Both the position numbers and the translations under genes were made by a program. From an uncultured Chthonomonas sp. (GTDB taxonomy: Bacteria; Armatimonadota; Chthonomonadetes; Chthonomonadales; CAJBBX01), in NCBI GenBank assembly GCA_903885605.1, contig CAISJD010000117.1, positions 1 to 41,519 on the forward strand: a DNA stretch of 41,519 nt. Reading direction: 5' to 3'. This document shows positions 35,042 through 41,519 of the stretch, piece by piece. Positions within the stretch are counted from its first letter, which is position 1. Each line of letters starts with the position of its first letter. Under the pieces are notes generated by a model. That model saw nothing but the letters and a program-made list of their open reading frames with translations, did not search any database and was not told the DNA's origin.

Positions 35042-35770
35042 ATGGCCGCGCCGAGGCGGGCGCCCGTGCTCATGTACCACAAGGTCGGCGAGCCCGTGGC
35101 CACGCGGGCCGACCGCTTCCTCAACGTCCCCACGCCCTCCTTCCGGCGGCAGATGCGCCTGCTGGCGCGCCTGGGCTTCCGCGCCGTCACCTTCGGCGAC
35201 CTGGCCGACGGGCTGGCGGGCCGCGCTGAGTTGCCCGCAAAGCCCGTCTGCATCACCTTCGACGACGGGTACTCGGGCGTCGCCACGCAGGCGGCCCCGG
35301 CGCTCCGGGAGCTGGGCTGGCCCGCCACGATCTTCGCGCCGACGGCCCACGTGGGACGCCGCAACGACTGGGACGCCGCCAACGGCAAGCCCGTGCTGCC
35401 GCTCCTGGGCTGGGACGAGCTCCGCGCGCTGCAGGGCGACGGCTGGGAGGTCGCCGGCCATACCCGAACCCACCCCCGCCTCGCCGACCTGCCGGACGAA
35501 CAGGCGCTCGAAGAGATGCGCGCCGGGCGCGAGGAGCTGGAGGAGCGCCTCTCGGCGACCGTGCGCACCTTCTGCTATCCTTATGGGAGCGCCAACGTGC
35601 GCACGCCTGAGCTGGCCAAAGAGGCCGGCTTTGTGGCCGCCTGCACGACGCACAGCGGATGGGCCGACGCCGCGCAGGATCCATTCCTCTTGCCGAGGGT
35701 CAAGGTGGCGTCGCGCGATGATGCGTGGGGGCTCTGCTATCGGCTCTTCATCCGGCCGAAGCTGGGCTGA
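35042..35770 (+). CDS. Polysaccharide deacetylase (CE4)
   Basis: This 242-aa enzyme has the NodB-homology domain of carbohydrate esterase family 4. VLMYHKVGEP is at the N-terminus, the catalytic-metal Asp pair is in CITFDDGYSGV (motif 1), the metal His pair is in AGHTRTHPRLA (motif 2), and FCYPYGSANVRTPELAKEAGF is motif 3. These metal-dependent enzymes remove N- or O-acetyl groups from polysaccharides. No clear signal peptide or membrane anchor is present, so it may act in the cytoplasm on a lipid-linked intermediate. The ATG lies 1 bp after the glycosyltransferase stop (TGAGATG), consistent with coupling. Confidence 0.92.
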   Translation: MAAPRRAPVLMYHKVGEPVATRADRFLNVPTPSFRRQMRLLARLGFRAVTFGDLADGLAGRAELPAKPVCITFDDGYSGVATQAAPALRELGWPATIFAPTAHVGRRNDWDAANGKPVLPLLGWDELRALQGDGWEVAGHTRTHPRLADLPDEQALEEMRAGREELEERLSATVRTFCYPYGSANVRTPELAKEAGFVAACTTHSGWADAAQDPFLLPRVKVASRDDAWGLCYRLFIRPKLG

Positions 35771-35798
35771 TCGCTTAGCGAAAGGACACAGTTCGAGC

Positions 35799-36587
35799 AT
35801 GCCGGCAGTTCCGACGGGCGTCACGAGTGCGATCGGGGCCAACCGCCACGTGCGCATGGCCGAGAGGCTCTGCGAGAGCGGAGACACCGCCGGTGCGCTG
35901 GTGAGCCTCAACAAGGCCCTCGAGCAGGGCGCCGACGCGTGCGAGTGCTACATCCGTATCGCCGGCGTCCACATGATGGTGGGCCACCTGGAGGACGCCG
36001 TCGCCGCCGCGCAGCAGGCCGTGGGCCTCAGCCCTCGCCGCCTGGCCGCCCGCGAGACCCTGGCCATCATGCTCACCGCCTCCATGGACTACGCCGCCGT
36101 GGTCGAGCAGTGCCGGGCCATGCTCCGCATCTCGCCCCGCAACCTGACCGCGCGCGACCTGTTGATGCAGGCCTACATGGCGCTGGGAATGCACTCCGAG
36201 GCCCTTGGCGTCGCCACGGACATGATCCGCATCGATCCCGTGTCGCCGCTCCTCCGCCTGAAGCGGGCCGTGGTCTACCTCGAAATGCGGCAGACCGCCA
36301 ACGCCTTTGATGACCTGCAGACGGTGGCCATGCAGGCCGACGAGCCCGACCTCCACGCCGTGGCCGAGAGCTACCTCCACACCCTGGATGACTTCCACCT
36401 GGAGTGCATCGAGGCGCTGGCCATGGATGACGCGCTCTTCCGCGCACAACTGGGCCAGGATCCCGAGGGCGCCATCGAGGCCCGGCAGCTTGCCTTGAGC
36501 CACGACGGCCGGCGGCGCCTGCACCTCTTCTGCGATCACCACCTGCCCATGCTGCCGCTGCCCGACCCCACGCGCAGCTACAACTGA
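35799..36587 (+). CDS. Tetratricopeptide-repeat protein
   Basis: This 262-aa protein is made of TPR-like helical hairpins. Visible repeats have the form MAERLCESGDTAGALVSLNK, MVGHLEDAVAAAQQAVGLSP, MDYAAVVEQCRAMLRISPRN and ALGMHSEALGVATDMIRIDP. The last 70 residues are less regular and end in HDGRRRLHLFCDHHLP. No signal peptide. The ATG at 35799 has AAAGGA 12 nt upstream; a longer frame from 35583 lies in the deacetylase gene and is rejected. It probably serves protein-protein contacts in the surface-glycan group, but the partner is unknown. Confidence 0.8.
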   Translation: MPAVPTGVTSAIGANRHVRMAERLCESGDTAGALVSLNKALEQGADACECYIRIAGVHMMVGHLEDAVAAAQQAVGLSPRRLAARETLAIMLTASMDYAAVVEQCRAMLRISPRNLTARDLLMQAYMALGMHSEALGVATDMIRIDPVSPLLRLKRAVVYLEMRQTANAFDDLQTVAMQADEPDLHAVAESYLHTLDDFHLECIEALAMDDALFRAQLGQDPEGAIEARQLALSHDGRRRLHLFCDHHLPMLPLPDPTRSYN

Positions 36588-36594
36588 CCCGGCC

Positions 36595-37461
36595 ATGCCC
36601 GCTCAAACCGGCCCCTCCAAGCGCCTGACCGACCTGCTCACGGACGCCCGCGCAGGCCGCGTGCTGGTCATGGGCATCCTCAACGTCACGCCGGACTCCT
36701 TCAGCGACGGGGGGCTCCACTTCGCCGCGGCCGCCGCCATGGAGGGCGCCCGCCGCATGGCCGCCGACGGCGCACATATCATCGATGTGGGCGGCGAGTC
36801 CACCCGTCCCGGAGCCCAGCAGCCCACCGAGGATGAGGAGCTGCGCCGCGTCGTGCCCGTGGTCCGAGCCATCGCCGAGGTCACCGAGACGCCCGTCTCC
36901 GTCGATACGCGCCGCGCCTCCGTGGCCGCGGCCGCGCTGGAGGCCGGCGCAGTCATGGTGAACGACGTGAGCGGCCTCTGCCACGATCCGGCCATGCTGC
37001 CGCTGGTCGCCCGGGCGGGCTGCCCCGTCTGCATCATGCACATGCGCGGTGAGCCGGCGGATATGCAGCGCGCCACGGGCTACTCCGACGTGGTGGCCGA
37101 GGTGCGCGCCTGGTTGCTGCAACGCGCCATGGTTGCCGAGGCGGCGGGCGTCGCGCCGGAGCGGATCATCCTGGACCCCGGCTTCGGCTTCGCCAAGACG
37201 CCCGAGCAGAACCTGGCCCTCGTGCGCCGCCTCCGCGAGATCGCCGACCTGGGCTACCCGGTCCTCATGGGCGCCTCGCGCAAGAGCACGCTCGGCCTCC
37301 TCCTCGGCGGGAGCCCGCCCGATCAGCGCCTGGAGGGCACCGCCGCCGTCAGCGCCATCGCCATCGCCAACGGGGCCTCCCTCATCCGGGTCCACGACGT
37401 GCGCTTCATGGCCCGAGTGGCGGCCGTGGCCCAGGCTGTGGCGACGAACGGCGCCGCCTGA
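36595..37461 (+). CDS. folP: Dihydropteroate synthase
   Basis: This 288-aa enzyme has the TIM-barrel signatures of dihydropteroate synthase. GILNVTPDSFSDGG (pterin pyrophosphate loop), DVGGESTRPGA, PVSVDTRRASVAAAALEAG, GAVMVNDVSG and ILDPGFGFAKTPEQNLALVR are in order, with GASRKSTLG carrying the Lys of the pterin site and IRVHDVRFMARV at the end. It joins p-aminobenzoate and 6-hydroxymethyl-dihydropterin pyrophosphate in folate synthesis in the cytoplasm. It starts 7 bp after the TPR gene. No other folate gene is nearby, so its place in the operon may reflect only cotranscription. Confidence 0.96.
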   Translation: MPAQTGPSKRLTDLLTDARAGRVLVMGILNVTPDSFSDGGLHFAAAAAMEGARRMAADGAHIIDVGGESTRPGAQQPTEDEELRRVVPVVRAIAEVTETPVSVDTRRASVAAAALEAGAVMVNDVSGLCHDPAMLPLVARAGCPVCIMHMRGEPADMQRATGYSDVVAEVRAWLLQRAMVAEAAGVAPERIILDPGFGFAKTPEQNLALVRRLREIADLGYPVLMGASRKSTLGLLLGGSPPDQRLEGTAAVSAIAIANGASLIRVHDVRFMARVAAVAQAVATNGAA

Positions 37462-37535
37462 TGGGGCCGTCGGTCGGACGCTTCAGACAAGCCGGACCGG
37501 TCGGACATGGCGGCCATGGCCGCGGGAGGTGCGCG

Positions 37536-37950
37536 ATGGGCTTCTTCGGGCAGGTCTTGGCTGCGGGGCTGCTGCCGGCTTGCGTGGCGGCCGGGGCCGC
37601 GCCCGGCGCGGTGGAGCTGAACCGGGCCTGGGCGCTGGGGGCCTTCGGGATGACGCCGCCGCCGGATCCCGGCGTCCATCGCGCCGTGGTCGTCTCCGAG
37701 GCCGCGCCGGGCGAGACCAAGCTGCGGCGATGCTCGGCGGGCGGACCCATGCGCCTGGGCGACAAGAGCTACGAGCACGGCCTCGGCGTCAACTCGCCCA
37801 GCGTCGTCCGCGTGGAGCTGGCACGGCCGGCGGAGCGCTTCGAGGCGCTGGTGGGCCTCGACCGCAACGTCGACGGCGCGCCGGCGTCGGTCCGCTTCCA
37901 CGTCCGCGTGGGCGGCAAGGCCATCCAGAGCACCGAGGTGCTGCGGCTCC
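37536..37950 (+). pseudogene. N-terminal part of a broken NPCBM alpha-galactosidase
   Basis: The ATG at 37536 has GGAGGT 5 nt upstream. A signal peptide (MGFFGQVLAAGLLPACVAAG) and an NPCBM carbohydrate-binding domain follow: ELNRAWALGAFGMTPPPDPG, RLGDKSYEHGLGVNSPSVV, FEALVGLDRNV, VRFHVRVGGKAIQSTEVL. Near 37950 the homology stops and phage sequence in the opposite orientation begins. The frame stays open by chance to 39044. The matching C-terminal part of a GH36/GH27-type enzyme reappears at about 39430-39845, so one gene was split by insertion. The catalytic barrel is missing and the gene must be non-functional as an alpha-galactosidase. Confidence 0.75.
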
Positions 37951-38474
37951 AGCGCGGCGCGCTTGTCGCCGTCGCTCATACCCATCGCCTTCCGGGCGGC
38001 CGCCAGGCTCTTCAGCGGAACGGCCAGCGTCCGGGGCTCGCAGGGCGTCGGCGTGAGGCTCATGTCGAGCCCCAGCGGCCACCGCTGAATGTGCCGGCTC
38101 TTCCCGTCGGCCTCGCGCTCCACCAGGTGAGCCGCGGTGCCGGAGCTCCATCCCAGCTTGCCCGCCTCTGCCAGCGCCATGATGTCCCGCTCGTACTCGC
38201 TCCGCATGGCGAGCTGTGCCTCGACCCAGACGCCCTCGGCCTTCACCTCCAGAGTCGCGGCGGGGTCCAGCACCTGCCGCACGCTCTCATCGAGGCGGTG
38301 GTCGTACCAGACCAGGCTCGTCTTGTGCGGCCCGAAGTCGGTCTGCGCGTCGAAGTAGTCCCGTGCAAGGTCCGGGTCCTCGGCCGTGCTGAAGAGCACG
38401 CCCCAGCCGCCGATCCGCCCGGCTCCAAGGCTCTTCGCCGCCGCCCCGCGCATCACCAGAATGTCGTCAAGCAT
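37951..38474 (-). pseudogene. Truncated phage prohead (HK97-type) protease
   Basis: The ATG at 38474 has GGAG 7 nt upstream and overlaps the end of the head protein gene. The protein matches caudovirus prohead protease: ARDYFDAQTDFGPHKTSLVW, YDHRLDESV (catalytic His position), AGKLGWSSGTAAHLVERE (catalytic Ser position) and WPLGLDMSLTPTPCEPRT. The match fades near 37951, at the junction with the broken alpha-galactosidase gene. The frame continues into antisense of that gene. The catalytic core is present but the C-terminus is lost; no downstream capsid gene exists here. Confidence 0.72.
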
Positions 38475-39165
38475 CTCGTGCTCCCTTCGGGCGATCCCCG
38501 TCCACCACCTCAAGCCGGCACAGGCAGTTCGTCAGGCAGTCCGTATCCCCGGCTCCGGGGAAGGTCGGCAGCGTCTCCGGCGTGTAGGGCCCATTCCGAG
38601 CCAGCTTCGGGCAGGTCGAGCAGTGGCGCTCCGAGGCGCCCTCCTCCAGCTTCCAGTGGATCACCGTCTCCGCCGGCAGGCTCAGCACCCACGCCTCGTG
38701 GAACGTGCCGCGCAGCCGGTCGGCGTACATGCCGGCCCGGCCCCGTATCCGCTCCGAGTCCAGCTGCGCCACCCGCTCCGCAACGATCTCGCCCAGCGTC
38801 GGCTCGTCGGCCGAGGGAGGCGCCGGCAGGTCATACTCGCCCGCCTCGACGGCGCCGGCGAACTTCTCCAGGAACGGCGCCTGCTCCTCGGCGACGGACT
38901 GGCCGAACGCCTCATCCAGGCTGTCCATCGGCTCCTCGCGCCCCGCCATGCGCCGCCCGAGGTACGCCGCGTGCGTGTGGCCCTCCACCAGGCGGACCAT
39001 GGATCGCTCGCTCCAGACCGGAACGCCCACAACGCCCAGCGTGAGCGACCCGCAGAGCAGGTCCAGCTCATGCCGCGTGCTGTCGATCAGCAGGGCCACC
39101 AGCGCCAACAGCGCCGCCCGCCGCGCCTCCTCGGCCCGATCTCGCTCAGTGACCGCTTCAGGCAT
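38467..39165 (-). CDS. Phage minor head / head-morphogenesis-like protein
   Basis: This 232-aa protein (from ATG 39165) ends in a cysteine-rich segment typical of phage Mu gpF-like/minor head proteins: HWKLEEGASERHCSTCPKLA, NGPYTPETLPTFPG, CLTNCLCRLEV. Its N-terminal half is helical (VAERVAQLDSERIRGRAGMY). It overlaps the upstream 46-aa frame (ATGCCTGA) and the downstream protease (8 bp), a compact phage arrangement. A GTG at 39210 in the same frame would extend it by 15 residues; I prefer 39165 because of the coupling. It is part of the ~1.5-kb phage fragment in the alpha-galactosidase gene, and is probably not expressed usefully there. Confidence 0.65.
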   Translation of the reverse strand: MPEAVTERDRAEEARRAALLALVALLIDSTRHELDLLCGSLTLGVVGVPVWSERSMVRLVEGHTHAAYLGRRMAGREEPMDSLDEAFGQSVAEEQAPFLEKFAGAVEAGEYDLPAPPSADEPTLGEIVAERVAQLDSERIRGRAGMYADRLRGTFHEAWVLSLPAETVIHWKLEEGASERHCSTCPKLARNGPYTPETLPTFPGAGDTDCLTNCLCRLEVVDGDRPKGARDA

Positions 39166-39298
39166 CTTGCGCCCCCGTCCGAAGCGCTGTATAATCGAGT
39201 TGAGTGACACGCCCCCATCTGCGGACGACTAAACGCAGGCCGCAGGTGCGTAGGCCTGGATCGGAGACAGAACCGCCCAGGTTCATCGTGTTACTCAT
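39158..39298 (-). CDS. 46-aa putative phage protein
   Basis: The ATG at 39298 overlaps the preceding frame's stop (ATGAGTAA) with AAGGA 3-4 nt upstream. The end overlaps the next start (ATGCCTGA). The peptide begins MSNTMNLGGSVSDPG and has no recognisable domain. The chain of overlaps suggests a real phage reading frame, but length and composition alone do not prove it. Confidence 0.35.
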   Translation of the reverse strand: MSNTMNLGGSVSDPGLRTCGLRLVVRRWGRVTQLDYTALRTGAQDA

Positions 39299-39430
39299 CG
39301 TCCTTCCATCCGGTCAGCAGCCATGTCTTCTTCTCCTGGTGTCGCCAGAGCGAGAGCACGGCAGTAAAGCCTCTGAACTTCACATTGACCCGCTGCCCGA
39401 CATCCATGTCATCTGGGTACGGATCGCCTG
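39291..39430 (-). pseudogene. C-terminal fragment of a phage protein (possible PBECR-type nuclease)
   Basis: On the minus strand an open frame ends DMDVGQRVNVKFRGF, LSLWRHQEKKTWLLTGWKDDE, stop at 39291. The ending resembles the last strands of phage Barnase-EndoU-ColicinE5/D-RelE-like (PBECR) domains of phage head proteins. The start is missing; upstream sequence is antisense to the alpha-galactosidase remnant. The identification is tentative. Confidence 0.4.
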
Positions 39431-39845
39431 CGGTACCTCTGGCGATGACGCGCACTATCACCCGCAGCAGCTGCGCCGGGCCATCGTCGAGGCCAAGCGG
39501 CTACGCAAGTACTTCGCCGGCGACTTCTACCCCCTCACCGAGGAGAGCTCCGACGAGCGCGCCTGGTGCATCCTGCAATACGACCGCCCCGAGCAGGGCG
39601 ACGGCATGGTCATTGCCTTCCGCCGCCCCAGGTCGCCCTACCCCGCCTTCGTGCTGGAAGAGCTACAGGGCATCGACCCCGCCGCCCGCTACCACGTCAC
39701 CTGGTCCACCGATTACACCCCCGGCAAGCCCCAACTGCTCACGGGCAAGCAACTCCAAGCCGCCCGCATCACCATCGACCAACGCCCCGGCAGCGTCGTG
39801 ATGGAGTACCGGAAGGTCGGGGCGAAAGCCGAAAGGGGAGAGTAG
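39430..39845 (+). pseudogene. C-terminal part of the broken alpha-galactosidase (GH36/27-like)
   Basis: The plus frame encodes the typical C-terminal part of alpha-galactosidases that carry NPCBM domains: AIVEAKRLRKYFAGDFYPLT, DERAWCILQYDRPEQGDGMV, IAFRRPRSPYPAFVLEELQG, IDPAARYHVTW and GSVVMEYRK. There is no start or ribosome site of its own; the frame is open upstream only into phage sequence. The N-terminal part of the same gene lies at 37536-37950, so about 1.5 kb of phage sequence replaced the catalytic middle. The stop at 39845 is intact, followed by a hairpin. Confidence 0.75.
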
Positions 39846-39846
39846 C

Positions 39847-39890
39847 AAGGGGCGTCAAGGGCCGCACGGCTTGGCCCTGTTGACGCCCTT
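39847..39890 (+). terminator. Hairpin after the alpha-galactosidase remnant
   Basis: AAGGGGCGTCAAGGGCC pairs with GGCCCTGTTGACGCCCTT apart from a single bulge and a two-base mismatch, giving a long GC-rich stem with a 7-9 nt loop. It begins right after the stop. No T-run follows, so it is terminator-like rather than a proven factor-independent terminator. Confidence 0.45.
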
Positions 39891-39977
39891 GACGACGGCT
39901 GCGTGCGGGACGCCGCTCGGGTTCGCCGTGGGCCTCATCTCGCCGCACGGCCGTCCGATGGCTTGCATTCCGGAGTA

Positions 39978-39992
39978 GATGTATGCTACATC
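39978..39992. promoter_or_regulatory. Palindrome upstream of the right SBBP gene
   Basis: GATGTA at 39978-39983 and TACATC at 39987-39992 form a perfect inverted repeat around TGC, in the only AT-rich stretch before the SBBP gene. This spacing suits a dimeric regulator; a promoter in the same stretch is likely but no clear -35/-10 pair was found. Confidence 0.35.
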
Positions 39993-40004
39993 AATGCACG
40001 GTGA

Positions 40005-40113
40005 GGGGCAGGTTCAGCCCCGTCGCGTCGCCATCCGTGACGGCGCGACATGGCCACCAGGAGGGCGATGCGCCGCTTGGTTTGGTTCGGCGTTTACCCC
40101 GGATTTGCGGGGT
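40005..40113 (+). promoter_or_regulatory. Possible structured 5' leader of the SBBP gene
   Basis: Four consecutive hairpins can be drawn: GGGGC/GCCCC (40005-40021), a 9-bp stem GTCGCGTCG/CGGCGCGAC (40022-40049, one G-T pair), GGCG/CGCC (40064-40074) and ACCCCG/CGGGGT (40096-40113). They lie between the AT-rich palindrome and the TTG start with its ribosome site. No known riboswitch consensus fits. High GC makes chance stems common, so this is a candidate only. Confidence 0.3.
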
Positions 40114-40142
40114 TCGCGATATTGCTTGGAAGGGAGAACCTG

Positions 40143-41519
40143 TTGGCAGCCAACTCACACCCGCAGCCGGGACGCTTCCCGGTGCGTAGCCTGGCCCTAT
40201 CGGCGCTCATAGCCGCGGCCGCGGCTGCGGTAGCCGCTCCGAGCGCGCCTGTGCGCCGCGCCTCGGTCCCGAACCTGCCCCTCACGTTCGAGAAGAACAC
40301 GGGGCGCTATCCCAAGGACGTTCGGTTCGTCGCCCGTTCGGGTCAGGGCACGCTCTTCTTGACCAGCCGCGAGGCCGTCCTGGCCCTCACCTCGGGCGAC
40401 AAGTCCACGGCGCTCCGGCTGAAGCTCGCGGGATCGAACCCCGGCGCGGCCGTCACCGGCCTGGACAAGCAGCCCGGCATCACCAACTACTTCATCGGCA
40501 ACGACCCGAAGAAATGGCACTCCCGCGTCCCCACCTACTCCCGCGTGAAGCTGGCGGGCGTCTACCCCGGCATCGACCTCGTCTACTACGGCGCCGGCAA
40601 GGGCCGCACGCTGGAGTATGACTTCGTCGTGAAGCCCGGCTCCGACGCGTCGCGCATCCGCATGGCCGTCTCCGGCGCGAAGTCGCTCCGCAGCGTGGGC
40701 GGCACGCTCGTCGCCTCCACGGCCTGCGGCGATGTGACGCTGAACCGCCCGTACGCCTACCAGACCATCAACGGCGTCCGCAAGCAGGTCGCCTGCTCCT
40801 TCACGCTGGAGCGCGGCACCGTCGCCTTCCAGATCGCGAAGTATGACGCGAGCCGCCCACTGGTCGTCGATCCCACGCTGGAGTACAGCACCCTCCTGGG
40901 AGGGTCGGGCTACGACTACGGCCGCGCGGTCGCTGTCGACGCACTCGGTTGCGCCTACGTCTACGGCCAGACCACTTCGACCAACTTCCCGACTACTGCC
41001 GGTGCGGCGCAGGCGGCGCATGCCGCCGGCACGAACGCCGACCTCTACGTCACCAAGTTCAACGCCGACGGGTCGGCCCTGCTCTTCAGCACCTTCCTCG
41101 GCGGAACCGGTGCGGATTATGGCTCGAAGATGGCGCTCGACGCCGCGGGTTGCGCCTATCTGACGGGCAGCACCTTCAGCTCCAATCTGCCGACCAGCGC
41201 CGACGCGTACGACAGGGTCCAGAACGACATGGACGGCTTTGTGATGAAGCTCAACGCGACGGGCTCCGTCCTGCTCTACGGCTCCTACCTCGGCGGCTCG
41301 AGCGTCGACGGGACTACCGGTATCGCCGTTGACGCCGCCGGCTGCGCCTACGTCGGCGGGTGGACCCTGTCAGCCGACTACCCGGTGACCCCCGGATCCA
41401 TCGCCAGCGCGCCTCCCGCCGGCAACTCGTGTGGGTTCGTCACCAAGATGAACGCGGCGGGCTCCGGCGTGGTCTACAGCACGCGCCTGGGCTCCAGTTA
41501 CAGCGACAATGTCGATGCC
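40143..41519 (+). CDS. SBBP-repeat beta-propeller surface protein (3' end outside window)
   Basis: The frame is open from a TTG at 40143 to the window edge (459 codons). GGGAG at 40132-40136 lies 6 nt before the TTG, which decides this start; a GTG at 40182 is the alternative. A signal peptide follows (FPVRSLALSALIAAAAAAVA). Residues of about 45-240 form the SBBP head module (LPLTFEKNTGRYPKD, GIDLVYYGAGKG, STACGDVTLNRPYAYQ, RPLVVDPTLEYST). SBBP repeats begin with DYGRAVAVDALGCAYVYG and recur every 50-60 residues. It is a paralog of the left-edge gene: protein motifs are nearly the same while wobble positions differ, so the duplication is old. Probably an exported surface protein. Confidence 0.93.
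   Translation, partial: MAANSHPQPGRFPVRSLALSALIAAAAAAVAAPSAPVRRASVPNLPLTFEKNTGRYPKDVRFVARSGQGTLFLTSREAVLALTSGDKSTALRLKLAGSNPGAAVTGLDKQPGITNYFIGNDPKKWHSRVPTYSRVKLAGVYPGIDLVYYGAGKGRTLEYDFVVKPGSDASRIRMAVSGAKSLRSVGGTLVASTACGDVTLNRPYAYQTINGVRKQVACSFTLERGTVAFQIAKYDASRPLVVDPTLEYSTLLGGSGYDYGRAVAVDALGCAYVYGQTTSTNFPTTAGAAQAAHAAGTNADLYVTKFNADGSALLFSTFLGGTGADYGSKMALDAAGCAYLTGSTFSSNLPTSADAYDRVQNDMDGFVMKLNATGSVLLYGSYLGGSSVDGTTGIAVDAAGCAYVGGWTLSADYPVTPGSIASAPPAGNSCGFVTKMNAAGSGVVYSTRLGSSYSDNVDA

Noticed and set aside
37461-39044. 527-codon fused plus-strand frame
   Set aside because: Real only up to about 37950; beyond that it is antisense to phage genes and stays open by chance.
40005-40142. Known riboswitch (c-di-GMP or cobalamin class)
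   Set aside because: The conserved cores (GCAAAGCC, GCCACUG-type boxes) are absent.
39983-40189. 68-aa plus-strand frame before the SBBP gene
   Set aside because: No ribosome site, no domain, and it covers the presumed leader; better explained as noncoding.

Overview
The window is a GC-rich, gene-dense bacterial chromosome segment. SBBP-repeat surface proteins, a DUF5722-type glycosidase, an HzsA-like multidomain cytochrome, an NPCBM/alpha-galactosidase, pseudopilin-like proteins and frequent GTG/TTG starts behind strong AGGAGG sites suggest Armatimonadota, with Planctomycetota as the main alternative. This assignment is inferred from gene content; there is no rRNA or other marker gene here. 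No tRNA, rRNA or CRISPR array was seen.

Layout. Positions 1-1530 and 40143-41519 hold two paralogous SBBP beta-propeller proteins that face outward, and each is cut by a window edge. Positions 1767-3197 encode a PLP-dependent decarboxylase. Positions 3310-5475 form an accessory patch: a palindrome and a DUF4143 ATPase, a decayed copy of a neighbouring gene's 3' end, and a VapBC-like toxin/antitoxin pair. Next comes a leftward run (5532-8946) of a CBM9-like protein, a NIF3-like metal protein, a 63-aa protein and a membrane pseudopilin-like protein. A striking GGCCA array with helical periodicity (9003-9197) and an AlbA_2/Schlafen-type ATPase (9205-10557) follow. After a decayed 500-bp gap there is a lipoprotein alpha-toroid glycosidase (11062-13098). 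Two large sensor kinases (13123-19479) lie next to a glycan-degradation block (20403-27737) of DUF5722 glycosidase, a cellulase-like TIM barrel, alpha-L-fucosidase and sialate O-acetylesterase. A solo Panacea antitoxin sits between the kinases and this block, again beside a duplicated 3' gene end.

To the right, all on the plus strand, are a beta-propeller dihaem cytochrome, an HzsA-like dihaem protein and a Rid/chorismatase-like protein (27953-33839). A glycosyltransferase, polysaccharide deacetylase, TPR protein and dihydropteroate synthase follow (33937-37461). An alpha-galactosidase gene is then broken by about 1.5 kb of phage head genes (37536-39845).

How it fits together. Much of the window is a secreted apparatus for degrading fucosylated or acetylated glycans (fucosidase, acetylesterase, TIM-barrel hydrolases, CBM and NPCBM proteins) with adjacent sensory kinases. 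It has been repeatedly invaded by tiny toxin/antitoxin-type cargo. In two independent places the cargo lies exactly between a complete host gene and a second, slightly diverged copy of that gene's 3' end, and no integrase or transposase is visible. This recurring arrangement and the phased GGCCA array are the most unusual signals in the window.
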